From Pelagimonas sp. (GTDB taxonomy: Bacteria > Pseudomonadota > Alphaproteobacteria > Rhodobacterales > Rhodobacteraceae): a stretch of 64,000 nucleotides of DNA. Location of the stretch: NCBI GenBank assembly GCA_025210265.1, contig JAOASD010000007.1, positions 101,412-165,411 on the forward strand, given 5' to 3'. The notes below the pieces were generated by a model. The model was not told the origin of the DNA and did no database searches. It worked only from the letters and a program-made list of their open reading frames with translations. Below are positions 1-9,416 of this stretch, piece by piece; positions within the stretch are counted from its first letter, which is position 1, and each line of letters starts with the position of its first letter. The position numbers and the translations under genes were made by a program.

Positions 1-615
1 TTACTCTTGCCACAACATATCGCGTACCGGCTTGAACGAACGTCTATGGTGTGGGGTTACCCCAAGATTTCGAAGCGCCGATTTGTGGCTTTTGGTCGGG
101 TAACCGGCATTTGTGTCCCACCCATAATCCGGGAACTGTTGCGCGATCTCTTTCATGACATGATCTCGCCATGTTTTCGCCACAATTGAGGCCGCCGCGA
201 TGGAGGCACAGCGGGCATCGCCCTTGACCAGCGGCGTGGCCGGACAGGGCAACCCTTTGGGGATGCGATTACCATCCACCAGCACGTGATCCGGGCGAAT
301 CGGCAGGGCTTCAACCGCGCGGCACATGGCCAGCAGGCTGGCCTGCAGGATATTGATCTGGTCGATTTCCTCGACGGATGCCTGACCGATGCCCACCAGA
401 CAGCTTTGCCGGATGATGGGGGCCAGAAAGCCCCGTTTCTTTGCGCTCAGACGCTTTGAATCGGCCAGCCCCTCGGGCACCGATTCGGGCAACATTATGA
501 CCGCCGCCGCCACGACAGGACCGGCCAGTGGCCCACGCCCGACCTCGTCCACGCCTGCGACCTGCAGGCCCTGCTCCCAAAAGGGGGATTCGAATTCTAG
601 CTGCATCGGCTCCAT
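1..615 (-). CDS. rnhB: Ribonuclease HII
   Basis: RNase HII cleaves the RNA strand of RNA-DNA hybrids and removes single ribonucleotides misincorporated into DNA. With the ATG at 615 the protein has 204 residues, normal for the family. The type 2 RNase H signature GVDEVGRGPLAGP lies at about residues 21-33 and supplies the acidic pair D23-E24. A later VDGNRIPKG segment contributes another conserved Asp. A longer frame begins at a TTG at 645, and an ATG at 606 preceded by GGAG is another possible start. The gene follows the degenerate GGDEF gene by about 60 bases on the same strand, so the two may be co-transcribed. The stop codon is at the very edge of the window, so the gene is complete. Confidence 0.93.
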   Translation of the reverse strand: MEPMQLEFESPFWEQGLQVAGVDEVGRGPLAGPVVAAAVIMLPESVPEGLADSKRLSAKKRGFLAPIIRQSCLVGIGQASVEEIDQINILQASLLAMCRAVEALPIRPDHVLVDGNRIPKGLPCPATPLVKGDARCASIAAASIVAKTWRDHVMKEIAQQFPDYGWDTNAGYPTKSHKSALRNLGVTPHHRRSFKPVRDMLWQE

Positions 616-675
616 CGGCGTGTTGAAGCAGGTCACCCCTCGCAAGACAAGCCCGCAGAGCCGCGTCAGCTGGCG

Positions 676-1518
676 TCAAGAGAGATGCGCGATCTCGACA
701 TAGTTCCCCCGCGCCTGCGCCTGCTCTTGCGCGCCCTCAGCGCGCCCATGCACCACGTCGATCGGCTCCCCCTTGCCACGCACAGCCAGGCCAACCGAAC
801 AGGTCACACCAGGGGGATCCATCTCTGTCTTGAGCTGCACCTGTTCACAGATCCGTTCCGCAACATGGCGCGACACGATTCGCCCCGCGCCCTTTAGCCA
901 GACAGCAAATATGTCATCCCCCAGCCGTCCAACGATGTCGTCCTTGCGCACGGCCCCGCGAATCACACGGCCAGAACGCGCCACCAGCCCATCTGCGACC
1001 ACATCGCCATATCGCTCCCGAATCGCAGGCAGATCATCCAGCGTCACCCGCAACAAGGTGCCAACACCGGCCCGCATCAGCGCCGCTTCGAACCCGGCTC
1101 CATCCAGCAGGCCCGTCAGGGCGTCGGTCCGTTCCTGCATCACACGGGGGTCCAGCCGCGCGCCGATGCTGACCGCGACCTCGTTCGAGGACGACATCAT
1201 CAATCCCAGACCATCGCGGTGATCAGACGGCATCGGGGTAAAGACACGCCGTTTCTGCATGGTCTGCATCACGTCGCCCATCGTGCCCACGGGCTCTGCC
1301 AGCGCGATCATGCCCGGAATCAGAAAGCTGAGCCCAATGGCAGAGGCAGTGACATACAGAATAAATTCCCGCGTGCGCAGGCCATTCAGCCCCATTTCGA
1401 CCAGCACGAATGACATGACGGCCAAAGGGGGCAACAGCACCCCGACCACCGCCACCAGCACCAGCTTGGCCGCATAAGATGTTGGAAAGACTTTGTCCAA
1501 AGCCCGGTAGAGCCACAT
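676..1518 (-). CDS. Membrane protein with degenerate GGDEF domain
   Basis: A 280-residue protein with two N-terminal membrane segments (about 17-43 and 51-73), a short linker, then a GGDEF-fold domain from about residue 128. The domain opening TDALTGLLDGAGFEAAL matches the usual D-LTGL-N/D-R/G-F start of diguanylate cyclases. The signature loop, however, is LGDDIF at about 199-204 instead of GG[DE]EF, so one Gly and the catalytic Glu position differ. By family knowledge such domains usually cannot make cyclic di-GMP and act as sensors or scaffolds. No EAL domain or inhibitory RxxD site is evident. It sits between the groEL terminator and rnhB and probably has its own promoter. Its role is unknown. 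Confidence 0.75.
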   Translation of the reverse strand: MWLYRALDKVFPTSYAAKLVLVAVVGVLLPPLAVMSFVLVEMGLNGLRTREFILYVTASAIGLSFLIPGMIALAEPVGTMGDVMQTMQKRRVFTPMPSDHRDGLGLMMSSSNEVAVSIGARLDPRVMQERTDALTGLLDGAGFEAALMRAGVGTLLRVTLDDLPAIRERYGDVVADGLVARSGRVIRGAVRKDDIVGRLGDDIFAVWLKGAGRIVSRHVAERICEQVQLKTEMDPPGVTCSVGLAVRGKGEPIDVVHGRAEGAQEQAQARGNYVEIAHLS

Positions 1519-1705
1519 AACCGCACCTATTCCCGCAAAAACCCCTGTGATGTCGGATAAAATGTGCCGTGGGGATTAATGTTTGGTGAAAACTCATGTT
1601 TTCTTAGGGAAGGATTTTAGGCGTTTCATGTACAATTCAAAGGAGCCGCAGCAGCCCTCGGACCCGCCCATCGCAGCAGCCCCCAACACAGCCCCGAAAC
1701 AGAAC

Positions 1706-1729
1706 AAAGGCGCCCAAAAGGACGCCTTT
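1706..1729 (-). terminator. Rho-independent terminator after groEL
   Basis: Arms AAAGGCG (1706-1712) and CGCCTTT (1723-1729) form a perfect 7-bp stem, with an extra CC/GG pair possible inside the loop. Read on the minus strand it lies about 60 bases after the groEL stop and is followed by a T-rich stretch (TTTGTTCTGTTTC), as expected for the end of the groESL transcript. The 1519-1786 gap otherwise holds no convincing gene; the short plus-strand frame there lacks coding character. Confidence 0.7.
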
Positions 1730-1786
1730 GCCAAAAGTCTGAGCAATACAGGGCAGCACGAGCCGCCCTGCTTTGGCTCGGCCTGA

Positions 1787-3448
<1,662 letters not shown>

Positions 3449-3488
3449 TCAGGTTGTGCGTAGGGTCGGGCCAAAGCCCGCCAGATCC

Positions 3489-3776
3489 TCAGGCGATGAT
3501 GCCCAGGATGTCGCTTTCTTTCATGATCAGCAGCTCTTCGCCGTCCACGGTCACTTCGGTACCGGACCACTTGCCGAACAGGATCTTGTCGCCTTCTTTG
3601 ACGTCCAGTGCGATGCGGTCACCGTCATCGTCACGTGCGCCTGCGCCACAGGCCACAACCAGACCTTCGGCCGGCTTTTCCTTGGCGCTGTCGGGGATGA
3701 TCAGACCGCCGGCGGTCTTTTCGTCGCTTTCCACGCGGCGAACCAGCACGCGGTCATGAAGCGGAGTGAATGCCAT
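3489..3776 (-). CDS. groES: Co-chaperonin GroES (10 kDa)
   Basis: GroES is the heptameric lid of the GroEL chamber. The 95-residue protein begins [17 protein letters not shown] and contains the mobile loop [16 protein letters not shown], which binds GroEL, and the typical C terminus ESDILGIIA. The open frame extends upstream to an ATG at 3839, but that ATG lies inside the CIRCE operator. The ATG at 3776 is preceded by AAGGAGA at good spacing and matches the family start, so I chose 3776. The gene is first in the groES-groEL operon. Confidence 0.98.
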   Translation of the reverse strand: MAFTPLHDRVLVRRVESDEKTAGGLIIPDSAKEKPAEGLVVACGAGARDDDGDRIALDVKEGDKILFGKWSGTEVTVDGEELLIMKESDILGIIA

Positions 3777-3824
3777 CTTCGAGTCTCCTTGGCTCAAAGT
3801 TAATTCCTGAAGCCCCGATCTGGG

Positions 3825-3859
3825 GCCGTTAGCACTCATCGGTTTCGAGTGCTAACGGC
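3825..3859. promoter_or_regulatory. CIRCE operator (HrcA site) of groESL
   Basis: TTAGCACTC-N9-GAGTGCTAA occupies 3829-3855 and matches the CIRCE consensus exactly, including the nine-base spacer. The inverted repeat extends by GCCG/CGGC on each side, giving 13-bp perfect arms (3825-3837 and 3847-3859). CIRCE is the binding site of the heat-shock repressor HrcA. It lies between the -10 element and the groES start, where a bound repressor would block transcription, and could also form a hairpin in the mRNA leader. Confidence 0.97.
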
Positions 3860-3862
3860 GAA

Positions 3863-3891
3863 TAGCTAGGCAGAGCCAAAACCCGAGTCAA
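3863..3891 (-). promoter_or_regulatory. Sigma-70 type promoter of groESL
   Basis: On the minus strand TTGACT (3886-3891) and TAGCTA (3863-3868) are separated by exactly 17 bases, a good vegetative -35/-10 pair. The predicted start site falls at the edge of, or inside, the CIRCE element, consistent with HrcA repression. Confidence 0.7.
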
Positions 3892-3938
3892 CCGCGAATG
3901 CCCAAAAAAATGTCGCGAACCGTGCCACAGGCGGGGGC

Positions 3939-3959
3939 AAAATCTGCGGCGCAGATTTT
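3939..3959 (-). terminator. Hairpin after the DUF2161 gene
   Basis: AAAATCTGC (3939-3947) and GCAGATTTT (3951-3959) form a perfect 9-bp stem with a three-base loop. It lies about 50 bases downstream of the DUF2161 stop on the minus strand and its descending arm ends in TTTT, so it can act as a simple terminator that insulates the groESL promoter. Confidence 0.6.
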
Positions 3960-4011
3960 CCAGCGCAGGGGGAAAGGGCAGCGCCCCCAAAGATGCCGCA
4001 GCGCAGCAAGA

Positions 4012-4686
4012 TCACTCAAGGCTATGCGCCCAGTCCTTCAACCCCTGCCGCCCTGCCGCGCTGATCGCATAAACGCCGGTTTCAACCTTTTCGAACCAAC
4101 CGTAATAATTGTTGCGCATCAGGGTGGTCGCCTTGGCCACCCCGGTCGCCTTGGCGACGATCGACCCTTTTTCCGGCCCGGTATTCACCAGATAGGCCGC
4201 GCAGGCCAGCGCATCCTGCCGATAGGCCGTGACGATCCCGTGCCGTGTCGCGCCGCCCTCGTTCGGATCGCCCCGCAGCCGGTCAAAAGCCTGCAGCATG
4301 GCCTCGGTCTTTTGCTTGTTGCGGCGCGGCGTGTAGGGGCCGGGTGCGCACTGCAGTTCGACCCGGCCATCCTCCAGCACTGTCAAAAACCCCAGCCCAA
4401 GCCGCCGGCACATCACCATGTTTTCACGCAAAGTGCGACGGGCCTTGCGCCCTTTTGGTTTGGGCACGGCCACGTAAACCTGATCGGTCAGGCGCAGCCG
4501 GGTGATCGCCTGATGATACAGCGACAGGCTCAACCGCAGCTTCAGCTCGACCACCAGCAGGTCTTCGCCACGACGCCCGACCAGATCCGCCGCGCCGACC
4601 TCGCCCTTGACCTCATAGCCCCTGGCCTCGAAAAAGGCCTTGAGCGGCGCATATAATTCCACTTCCCGCTGCATTTTCCCTGCCAT
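4012..4686 (-). CDS. DUF2161 family protein (restriction-endonuclease-like fold)
   Basis: A 224-residue soluble protein that I assign to DUF2161 (PF09929), a family frequent in Rhodobacterales. The N-terminal half contains YEVKGEVGAADLVGRRG followed by LLVVELKLRLS, an arrangement like the D-(x)n-ExK core of PD-(D/E)xK nucleases. The C-terminal half, about residues 160-220, resembles a helix-turn-helix region (KATGVAKATTLMRNNYYGWF). Function is not established; DNA or RNA binding or cleavage is inference. The start at ATG 4686 (MAGKMQREVEL) is preferred over longer in-frame starts because those would run into the divergent TraB/GumN gene. It is divergently arranged with that gene. Confidence 0.7.
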   Translation of the reverse strand: MAGKMQREVELYAPLKAFFEARGYEVKGEVGAADLVGRRGEDLLVVELKLRLSLSLYHQAITRLRLTDQVYVAVPKPKGRKARRTLRENMVMCRRLGLGFLTVLEDGRVELQCAPGPYTPRRNKQKTEAMLQAFDRLRGDPNEGGATRHGIVTAYRQDALACAAYLVNTGPEKGSIVAKATGVAKATTLMRNNYYGWFEKVETGVYAISAAGRQGLKDWAHSLE

Positions 4687-4729
4687 GGCTGATCGCCACA
4701 CCATGCCCAAACCATTGAGAAAGGCCAAG

Positions 4730-5737
4730 ATGATCCGCCTGTTTTCCGCCCTTGCCGGCGCTGTTTGTTTCACCCTGTTCCTGACGCCCGCCGCCCAGGC
4801 GGCCTGCAATGGCACGGATCTGCGCCCGGATATGAGCACCGCGCAGATCGACTATCTGAACCAGCTGAAAGAGGGCCGCGCCTACCCCACCGGCAATCAC
4901 TGGCTGGCGGAAAAGGAGGGCGAGGCGCTGCATCTGATCGGCACCTTGCATATCGACGCCCCTGGCATTGGCCCCGCCACCGACCGCCTGCGCCCTGTCG
5001 TCGAATCCGCCAGCACCGTGTTGCTGGAAATGACCGCCAGGGAAAAGGCAGACGTGCAGGCGCATCTGGCCTCCAACCCCGCGCTTCTGGTGCTGCAGGA
5101 CACATCGCTGCCCGACGTGATGGGCGAAGAGGCCTGGACCACCCTGAGCGCGGCACTGCGCGCGCGGGGCATCCCGCCTTTTATGGCCGCAAAATTTCAG
5201 CCCTGGTACCTGTCGACCTTGCTGGGCATCCCCAGCTGCTTTGACCTGCAGGGGCTGGCCGCCAGCAAAGGTGTCGATGCAAGGATCGAAGCCATGGCCA
5301 ATCAGGCAGGCATTCCCACCGGCGCGCTGGAACCGTTTGATGCCGCCATCGGACTGTTTGCGGATATGCCGCTGGCACAGCAGATCGACATGCTCCAGGT
5401 CGCCATGACACCCGAAGAACTGCAAGAAGATCTGTTCGCCACCCTGCTGGCCGCCTATCTGTCAGAGGATCACGTCGAAAGCTGGCTGGTCGGGCTGCCC
5501 CTGACGGAACATATCGGTGATATGGGCCGCGCAGAGGCCGAAGCCCTGTTCGCGGACTTCGAAAACCGCCTGCTGGTCAAACGCAACAAGGACTGGATCC
5601 CGGTTCTGGAACAAACCCTGGCCGACACGGATGGTCCCGTGGTCGCGGCCTTTGGTGCTGCGCATCTGGGCGGGGAGTTCGGCGTGCTGAACCTGCTGGC
5701 GGAGCAGGGCTATACCCTCACCCGCCAGCCTTTCTAA
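4730..5737 (+). CDS. TraB/GumN family protein
   Basis: A 335-residue secreted or periplasmic protein with a signal peptide (MIRLFSALAGAVCF followed by a cleavage region near AAQA-AC at about 24). The TraB/GumN hallmarks are present: an early GEALHLIGTLHI segment and a late AAFGAAHLGGEFGVLNLL segment, the paired GTxH/GxxH motifs of this family. The TraB/PrgY/GumN superfamily resembles Tiki metalloproteases, so the conserved histidines may bind metal, but the activity of the bacterial members is mostly unproven. Start: GAGAAAGG lies 6 bases before ATG 4730; the upstream ATG at 4703 lacks a ribosome site. It is convergent with the M3 peptidase gene. Confidence 0.85.
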   Translation: MIRLFSALAGAVCFTLFLTPAAQAACNGTDLRPDMSTAQIDYLNQLKEGRAYPTGNHWLAEKEGEALHLIGTLHIDAPGIGPATDRLRPVVESASTVLLEMTAREKADVQAHLASNPALLVLQDTSLPDVMGEEAWTTLSAALRARGIPPFMAAKFQPWYLSTLLGIPSCFDLQGLAASKGVDARIEAMANQAGIPTGALEPFDAAIGLFADMPLAQQIDMLQVAMTPEELQEDLFATLLAAYLSEDHVESWLVGLPLTEHIGDMGRAEAEALFADFENRLLVKRNKDWIPVLEQTLADTDGPVVAAFGAAHLGGEFGVLNLLAEQGYTLTRQPF

Positions 5738-5746
5738 ACCGACAGC

Positions 5747-5801
5747 GGTGGGTCACAGACCCATCCTACCCACATGCCGTAGGGTGGGTTTTTAACCCAC
5801 C
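5747..5801. repeat. Inverted pair of REP-like palindromic repeats / bidirectional terminator
   Basis: Two copies of a ~23-base element of pattern GTAGGRTGGGTYTKTRACCCACC lie head to head: 5747-5770 (minus orientation) and 5779-5801 (plus orientation). Each copy is itself a hairpin; in the second, GGTGGGTT (5783-5790) pairs with AACCCACC (5794-5801) around three T's. The pair fills the gap between two convergent genes. It resembles a bacterial interspersed mosaic element and can also serve as a terminator for both genes. Confidence 0.65.
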
Positions 5802-5808
5802 AACCGGA

Positions 5809-7818
5809 TCAGGCCGCCAATCCGCGCCCTTTCAACAGCGCCTCGACCCCCGGCATCCGCCCGCGGAAGGCGGTGTACAGCTCCTCGGCATCGCGTGACC
5901 CGCCTGCAGACAGGATGAACTGCTCCAGCTTGGCGGCCATCTCCGGGTCAAACGCCCCGCCTGCCTCTTCAAAAGCAGCAAAGGCATCGGCATCCATCAC
6001 CTCGGACCACATATAGCTGTAATAGCCGCTGGAATAGCCATCGCCCGCAAAGACATGGGCAAAATGCGGCGTGGCGTGGCGCATCCCGATGGCGCGCGGC
6101 ATGCCGATGCTTTCCAGTACTTCAGCCTGTTTCTGCATCACATCACCGGGCGCGCTGCCCTCGTGAAACGCCAGATCCACCAGCGCCGAGGCCACATATT
6201 CCACGGTCTGGAACCCCATATCGTAGGTCGCAGCACCCAGCACCTTGTCCAACAGATCCTGCGGCATAGGCGCGCCAGTTTCCGCATGACACGCAAATTC
6301 GGCCAGCACTTCGGGCACTTCCAGCCAATGTTCATACAGCTGGCTGGGCAGCTCAACAAAATCACGCGCCACAGAAGTGCCCGAGATCATCTGATAGGTC
6401 ACATCCGACAGCATCTGGTGCAGCGCATGGCCAAATTCATGAAACAGCGTGCGCGCATCATCATAAGACAGCAGCGCCGGTTCACCCTTGGCAAAGTTGC
6501 AGACATTTGTGACCACCGGGATCTGCACATCCGGGAACTTGCGCTGCGTGCGGAAGGCCGAGCACCACGCGCCCGACCGTTTGGAGCCGCGCGCAAAATA
6601 ATCCCCGATAAAGATCGCGATCACCTTGCCGCCCCGCGACACTTCCCAGGCGCGGCAATCCTCGTGATATAGCGGCACATCCAGCGGCTTGAACTCCAGC
6701 CCGAACAGGCGGTTGGCGCAGGCAAAGCTCGCCTCGATCATGCGCTCCAGCTGGAAATAGGGTTTGACCTCGGCCTCATCCAGATCGTGCTCGGCCTTGC
6801 GCCGCTTTTCAGAATAATAGCGCCAGTCCCAGGCCTCCAGCGGACCGTCGATCCCGTCAGAGCGCAGCATCTCTTCCAGCAGTTTGGCATCCGCATCCGC
6901 CTGCGCCTTGGCCGGGCCCCAGACCTGCATCAACAGATCGCGCACGCGATCAGGCTGCCCGGCCATTTCGGTTTCCAGCTTGAACTGGGCAAAATCCGTA
7001 TAGCCCAGCAGATTGGCACGCTCTTGGCGCAGTTTCAGAGTTTCGGCCGCGATACCGCGATTATCGGTCTCGCCCCCATTCGCCCCGCGCGCAGCCCAGG
7101 CCGCATAGGCCCGCTGGCGCAGATCGCGACGCGGCGAAAATTGCAGAAACGGCACAATGACAGAGCGCGACAGGGTCACAACCGGCCCCAGCCCGCGCTC
7201 TTCCCCCGCCGATCGCATGGCACCGATGACAAAGTCAGGCAGACCGCCCAGATCGGTTTCTTCCAGCTCCATGACCCAGTCGCGCTCATCCGCCAGCAGG
7301 TTCTGGGTAAAGGACGTGCCCAGCACCGCCAGCCGGTTCTTGACCTCTTTCATGCGCTCGGCATCCTCGCCGTCCAGCGCAGCGCCCGCGCGAACAAAAT
7401 TGCGATGGATCAGCATCAACACCCGCTGCTGTTCATCGCTCAGATCCAACGTGTCGCGGGCCTCCCAGACCGTGCGGATCCGAGCAAACAGCGCGGTGTT
7501 GGAATAGATCGCCGAACTATGGGCCGCGAATTTCGGGGAATAGTCGCGCATCAAGGCCTCGCGCGCCTCATTGCTGTCCGCGCCCGCAATGTTGAAAAAC
7601 ACGCTGGCGGCACGGTCCAGATCGGCCCCGGTGCGCATCAAGGCCTCGATCGTGTTTTCGAATGTCGGGGCGTCGGGATTGTCGGCAATGGCGCGGGTCT
7701 CGTCCAGATCCGCCGCCATGCCCGCGTCAAAGGCCGGGCCAAAATCCGCATCGGAAATCGCGTCAAACGGGGGCAGCGCAAACGGGGTGTCCCAAGGGGC
7801 CTGCAGGGGGTTGCTCAT
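5809..7818 (-). CDS. M3 family metallopeptidase (oligopeptidase A / peptidyl-dipeptidase type)
   Basis: A 669-residue cytoplasmic zinc oligopeptidase that degrades short peptides. The M3 motif LFHEFGHALHQML is at about residues 454-466: the two His of HEFGH bind zinc and the Glu is catalytic. Full length matches the Dcp/PrlC group (about 680 residues), and there is no signal peptide. ATG 7818 (MSNPLQAPW) is chosen because GGAGAG lies just upstream; an in-frame ATG at 7830 lacks this. Sequence alone does not decide between dipeptidyl carboxypeptidase and oligopeptidase A. It is the last gene of the same-strand run beginning with rpoH. Confidence 0.93.
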   Translation of the reverse strand: MSNPLQAPWDTPFALPPFDAISDADFGPAFDAGMAADLDETRAIADNPDAPTFENTIEALMRTGADLDRAASVFFNIAGADSNEAREALMRDYSPKFAAHSSAIYSNTALFARIRTVWEARDTLDLSDEQQRVLMLIHRNFVRAGAALDGEDAERMKEVKNRLAVLGTSFTQNLLADERDWVMELEETDLGGLPDFVIGAMRSAGEERGLGPVVTLSRSVIVPFLQFSPRRDLRQRAYAAWAARGANGGETDNRGIAAETLKLRQERANLLGYTDFAQFKLETEMAGQPDRVRDLLMQVWGPAKAQADADAKLLEEMLRSDGIDGPLEAWDWRYYSEKRRKAEHDLDEAEVKPYFQLERMIEASFACANRLFGLEFKPLDVPLYHEDCRAWEVSRGGKVIAIFIGDYFARGSKRSGAWCSAFRTQRKFPDVQIPVVTNVCNFAKGEPALLSYDDARTLFHEFGHALHQMLSDVTYQMISGTSVARDFVELPSQLYEHWLEVPEVLAEFACHAETGAPMPQDLLDKVLGAATYDMGFQTVEYVASALVDLAFHEGSAPGDVMQKQAEVLESIGMPRAIGMRHATPHFAHVFAGDGYSSGYYSYMWSEVMDADAFAAFEEAGGAFDPEMAAKLEQFILSAGGSRDAEELYTAFRGRMPGVEALLKGRGLAA

Positions 7819-7873
7819 GCATCTCTCCATCTCTTTGACAGAAAGCTAGGCCCGCGCCCCCTGCTCTGCAAGC

Positions 7874-8923
7874 TCAGGCCTGGGAAACCCCGCAACAGGG
7901 ACAATCCGCGCGGCGTTTCAGGCGGATTTTGCGGGTCTCGCCCCAAAGCGCGTCATAGATCAACATCTCGCCACGCAACACCGATCCCGCGCCTGAAATC
8001 ACTTTCACAGCCTCTGCCGCCATCATCGTGCCAATGACACCGGGCAAGGGGCCCAGCACGCCGGCCTCAGCACAGCTGGGGGCCAGTTCGGGCGCGGGGG
8101 CCTCGGGGAAAATACACTGGTAGCAAGGCGCATCATTGCCCGGATCAAAGACCGAAATCTGCCCTTCCCACTGGCTGAGCGCGCCAGAAATCAGCGGTTT
8201 GCCCTGCGCCACCGCAACCCGGTTCACCAGATAGCGCGTGTCGAAATTGTCGGTCCCATCCAGGATCAGATCATAATCAGAAAACAGATCCTCGGCGATC
8301 TCGGCGCTCAGACGGCGCTTATAAGGACGCACGGTGATATAGGGGTTGATGCCCAGCATCGCCTTTTCGGCAGAGAACACCTTGGGCATCCCAATATGGT
8401 CATCGCGATGGATCACCTGCCGCTGCAGATTGCCACTGTCGACCGTATCATCGTCGATCAATCCGATGGTGCCGACGCCAGCTGCCGCCAGATACAGCAA
8501 CGCAGGAGAACCAAGCCCCCCCGCCCCGATCACCAGAACCCGCGCCTCTTTCAGACGTTTCTGCCCCGGCCCGCCCAGCTCGCGCAGCACGATGTGACGG
8601 GCATAGCGTTCCAGCTCGCCCTCGCGAAACTTGTCCGGTTCAGCGGGGGCCTCAGCAGCTTCCTTTTCTGTGGCGCGAGCCTTCAACCCCCGCACAAGAC
8701 GCGCATACAGCAGGCCAATCACGACCATCCCGCCAAAGATCAGCCACGGCGCAGGGCTGCCCCCGGTCGACATGCGCAACGGGTGCCACGGGGGCAGGGT
8801 GAGCTGGATCAGCAACACCGCCGCGAACAAAATCAGCACAAGGCTCCAACGCGCGCGCATCGACGCGCCAACCATCATGCCAAGGACAAACAGCCCCGCC
8901 GCCAATCCCAGAACCAAGCCCAT
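7874..8923 (-). CDS. Membrane-anchored ThiF/MoeB/HesA-type adenylyltransferase
   Basis: This E1-like enzyme would adenylate the C-terminal Gly of a ubiquitin-like sulfur carrier (MoaD or ThiS type). Nucleotide-binding GAGGLGSP is at 133-140, followed by the acidic strand LIDDDTVDSGNLQRQ with the conserved N-LxRQ. Zinc ligands are CYQC (267-270) and CPCC (341-344). C284 in the APSCAEAGVLGPL segment is at the position of the conserved Cys. MoeB is normally about 250 residues; here about 90 extra residues precede the domain and carry three hydrophobic stretches (about 1-20, 27-43, 58-76) plus a charged linker. The gene abuts dut directly, with no gap. Molybdopterin versus thiamine partner cannot be decided. 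Confidence 0.88.
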   Translation of the reverse strand: MGLVLGLAAGLFVLGMMVGASMRARWSLVLILFAAVLLIQLTLPPWHPLRMSTGGSPAPWLIFGGMVVIGLLYARLVRGLKARATEKEAAEAPAEPDKFREGELERYARHIVLRELGGPGQKRLKEARVLVIGAGGLGSPALLYLAAAGVGTIGLIDDDTVDSGNLQRQVIHRDDHIGMPKVFSAEKAMLGINPYITVRPYKRRLSAEIAEDLFSDYDLILDGTDNFDTRYLVNRVAVAQGKPLISGALSQWEGQISVFDPGNDAPCYQCIFPEAPAPELAPSCAEAGVLGPLPGVIGTMMAAEAVKVISGAGSVLRGEMLIYDALWGETRKIRLKRRADCPCCGVSQA

Positions 8924-9400
8924 TCAGCGCCTCCCGGTCGACCCAAACCCGCCATCGCCGCGCGCAGTGTCATCCAGCGACTCGGCCAGAGCAAACCCGG
9001 CCTGCAGCACCGGCGCGACAACCATCTGGGCGATCCGGTCCCCATGTTCGATCACAAAAGCCTCCTGCCCCGCATTCAGCACAATCACCCCCAAAGGCCC
9101 GCGATAATCGCTGTCAATCGTGCCGGGTGCATTGGGCAGCGTGATCCCATGTTTCAACGCCAGGCCCGAGCGCGGCCGGATCTGCACCTCAAACCCCTGC
9201 GGAATCGCCATGCGCAGCCCGGTCGGCACCAGCCCCCGCGCACCGGGTTGCAAAACCACCTGCCCCCGGTCCGGCAGATTGGCACGCAGATCGGCCCCCG
9301 CCGCACCCGCACTTTCATAGGCAGGCAGGCCCAAAGACCGATCTGCCCCATCGTCCCACATCACGGTCAGGGTGACGGCAGCTGTTTCTTCGCTTTTCAA
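8924..9400 (-). CDS. dut: Deoxyuridine 5'-triphosphate nucleotidohydrolase (dUTPase)
   Basis: dUTPase hydrolyses dUTP to dUMP and PPi, keeping uracil out of DNA and feeding thymidylate synthesis. All five trimeric dUTPase motifs are visible: [47 protein letters not shown] and the C-terminal [11 protein letters not shown] arm. The start is uncertain. The longest frame (9472) overlaps coaBC; ATG 9361 would remove the first beta strand. A TTG at 9400, 15 bases after the coaBC stop, gives a 158-residue protein with the expected VTLTV strand, so I chose it. It is tightly packed between coaBC and the ThiF-like gene. Confidence 0.93.
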   Translation of the reverse strand: MKSEETAAVTLTVMWDDGADRSLGLPAYESAGAAGADLRANLPDRGQVVLQPGARGLVPTGLRMAIPQGFEVQIRPRSGLALKHGITLPNAPGTIDSDYRGPLGVIVLNAGQEAFVIEHGDRIAQMVVAPVLQAGFALAESLDDTARGDGGFGSTGRR

Positions 9401-9416
9401 ATACCCAATCCCCGCT

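Noticed and set aside
1583..1786. Short plus-strand frame of 67 codons between the GGDEF and groEL genes
   Set aside because: It runs through the groEL terminator hairpin, has no ribosome site and its composition is not protein-like.
3777..3839. N-terminal extension of groES from ATG 3839
   Set aside because: The ATG lies inside the CIRCE operator and the added residues are absent from GroES proteins.
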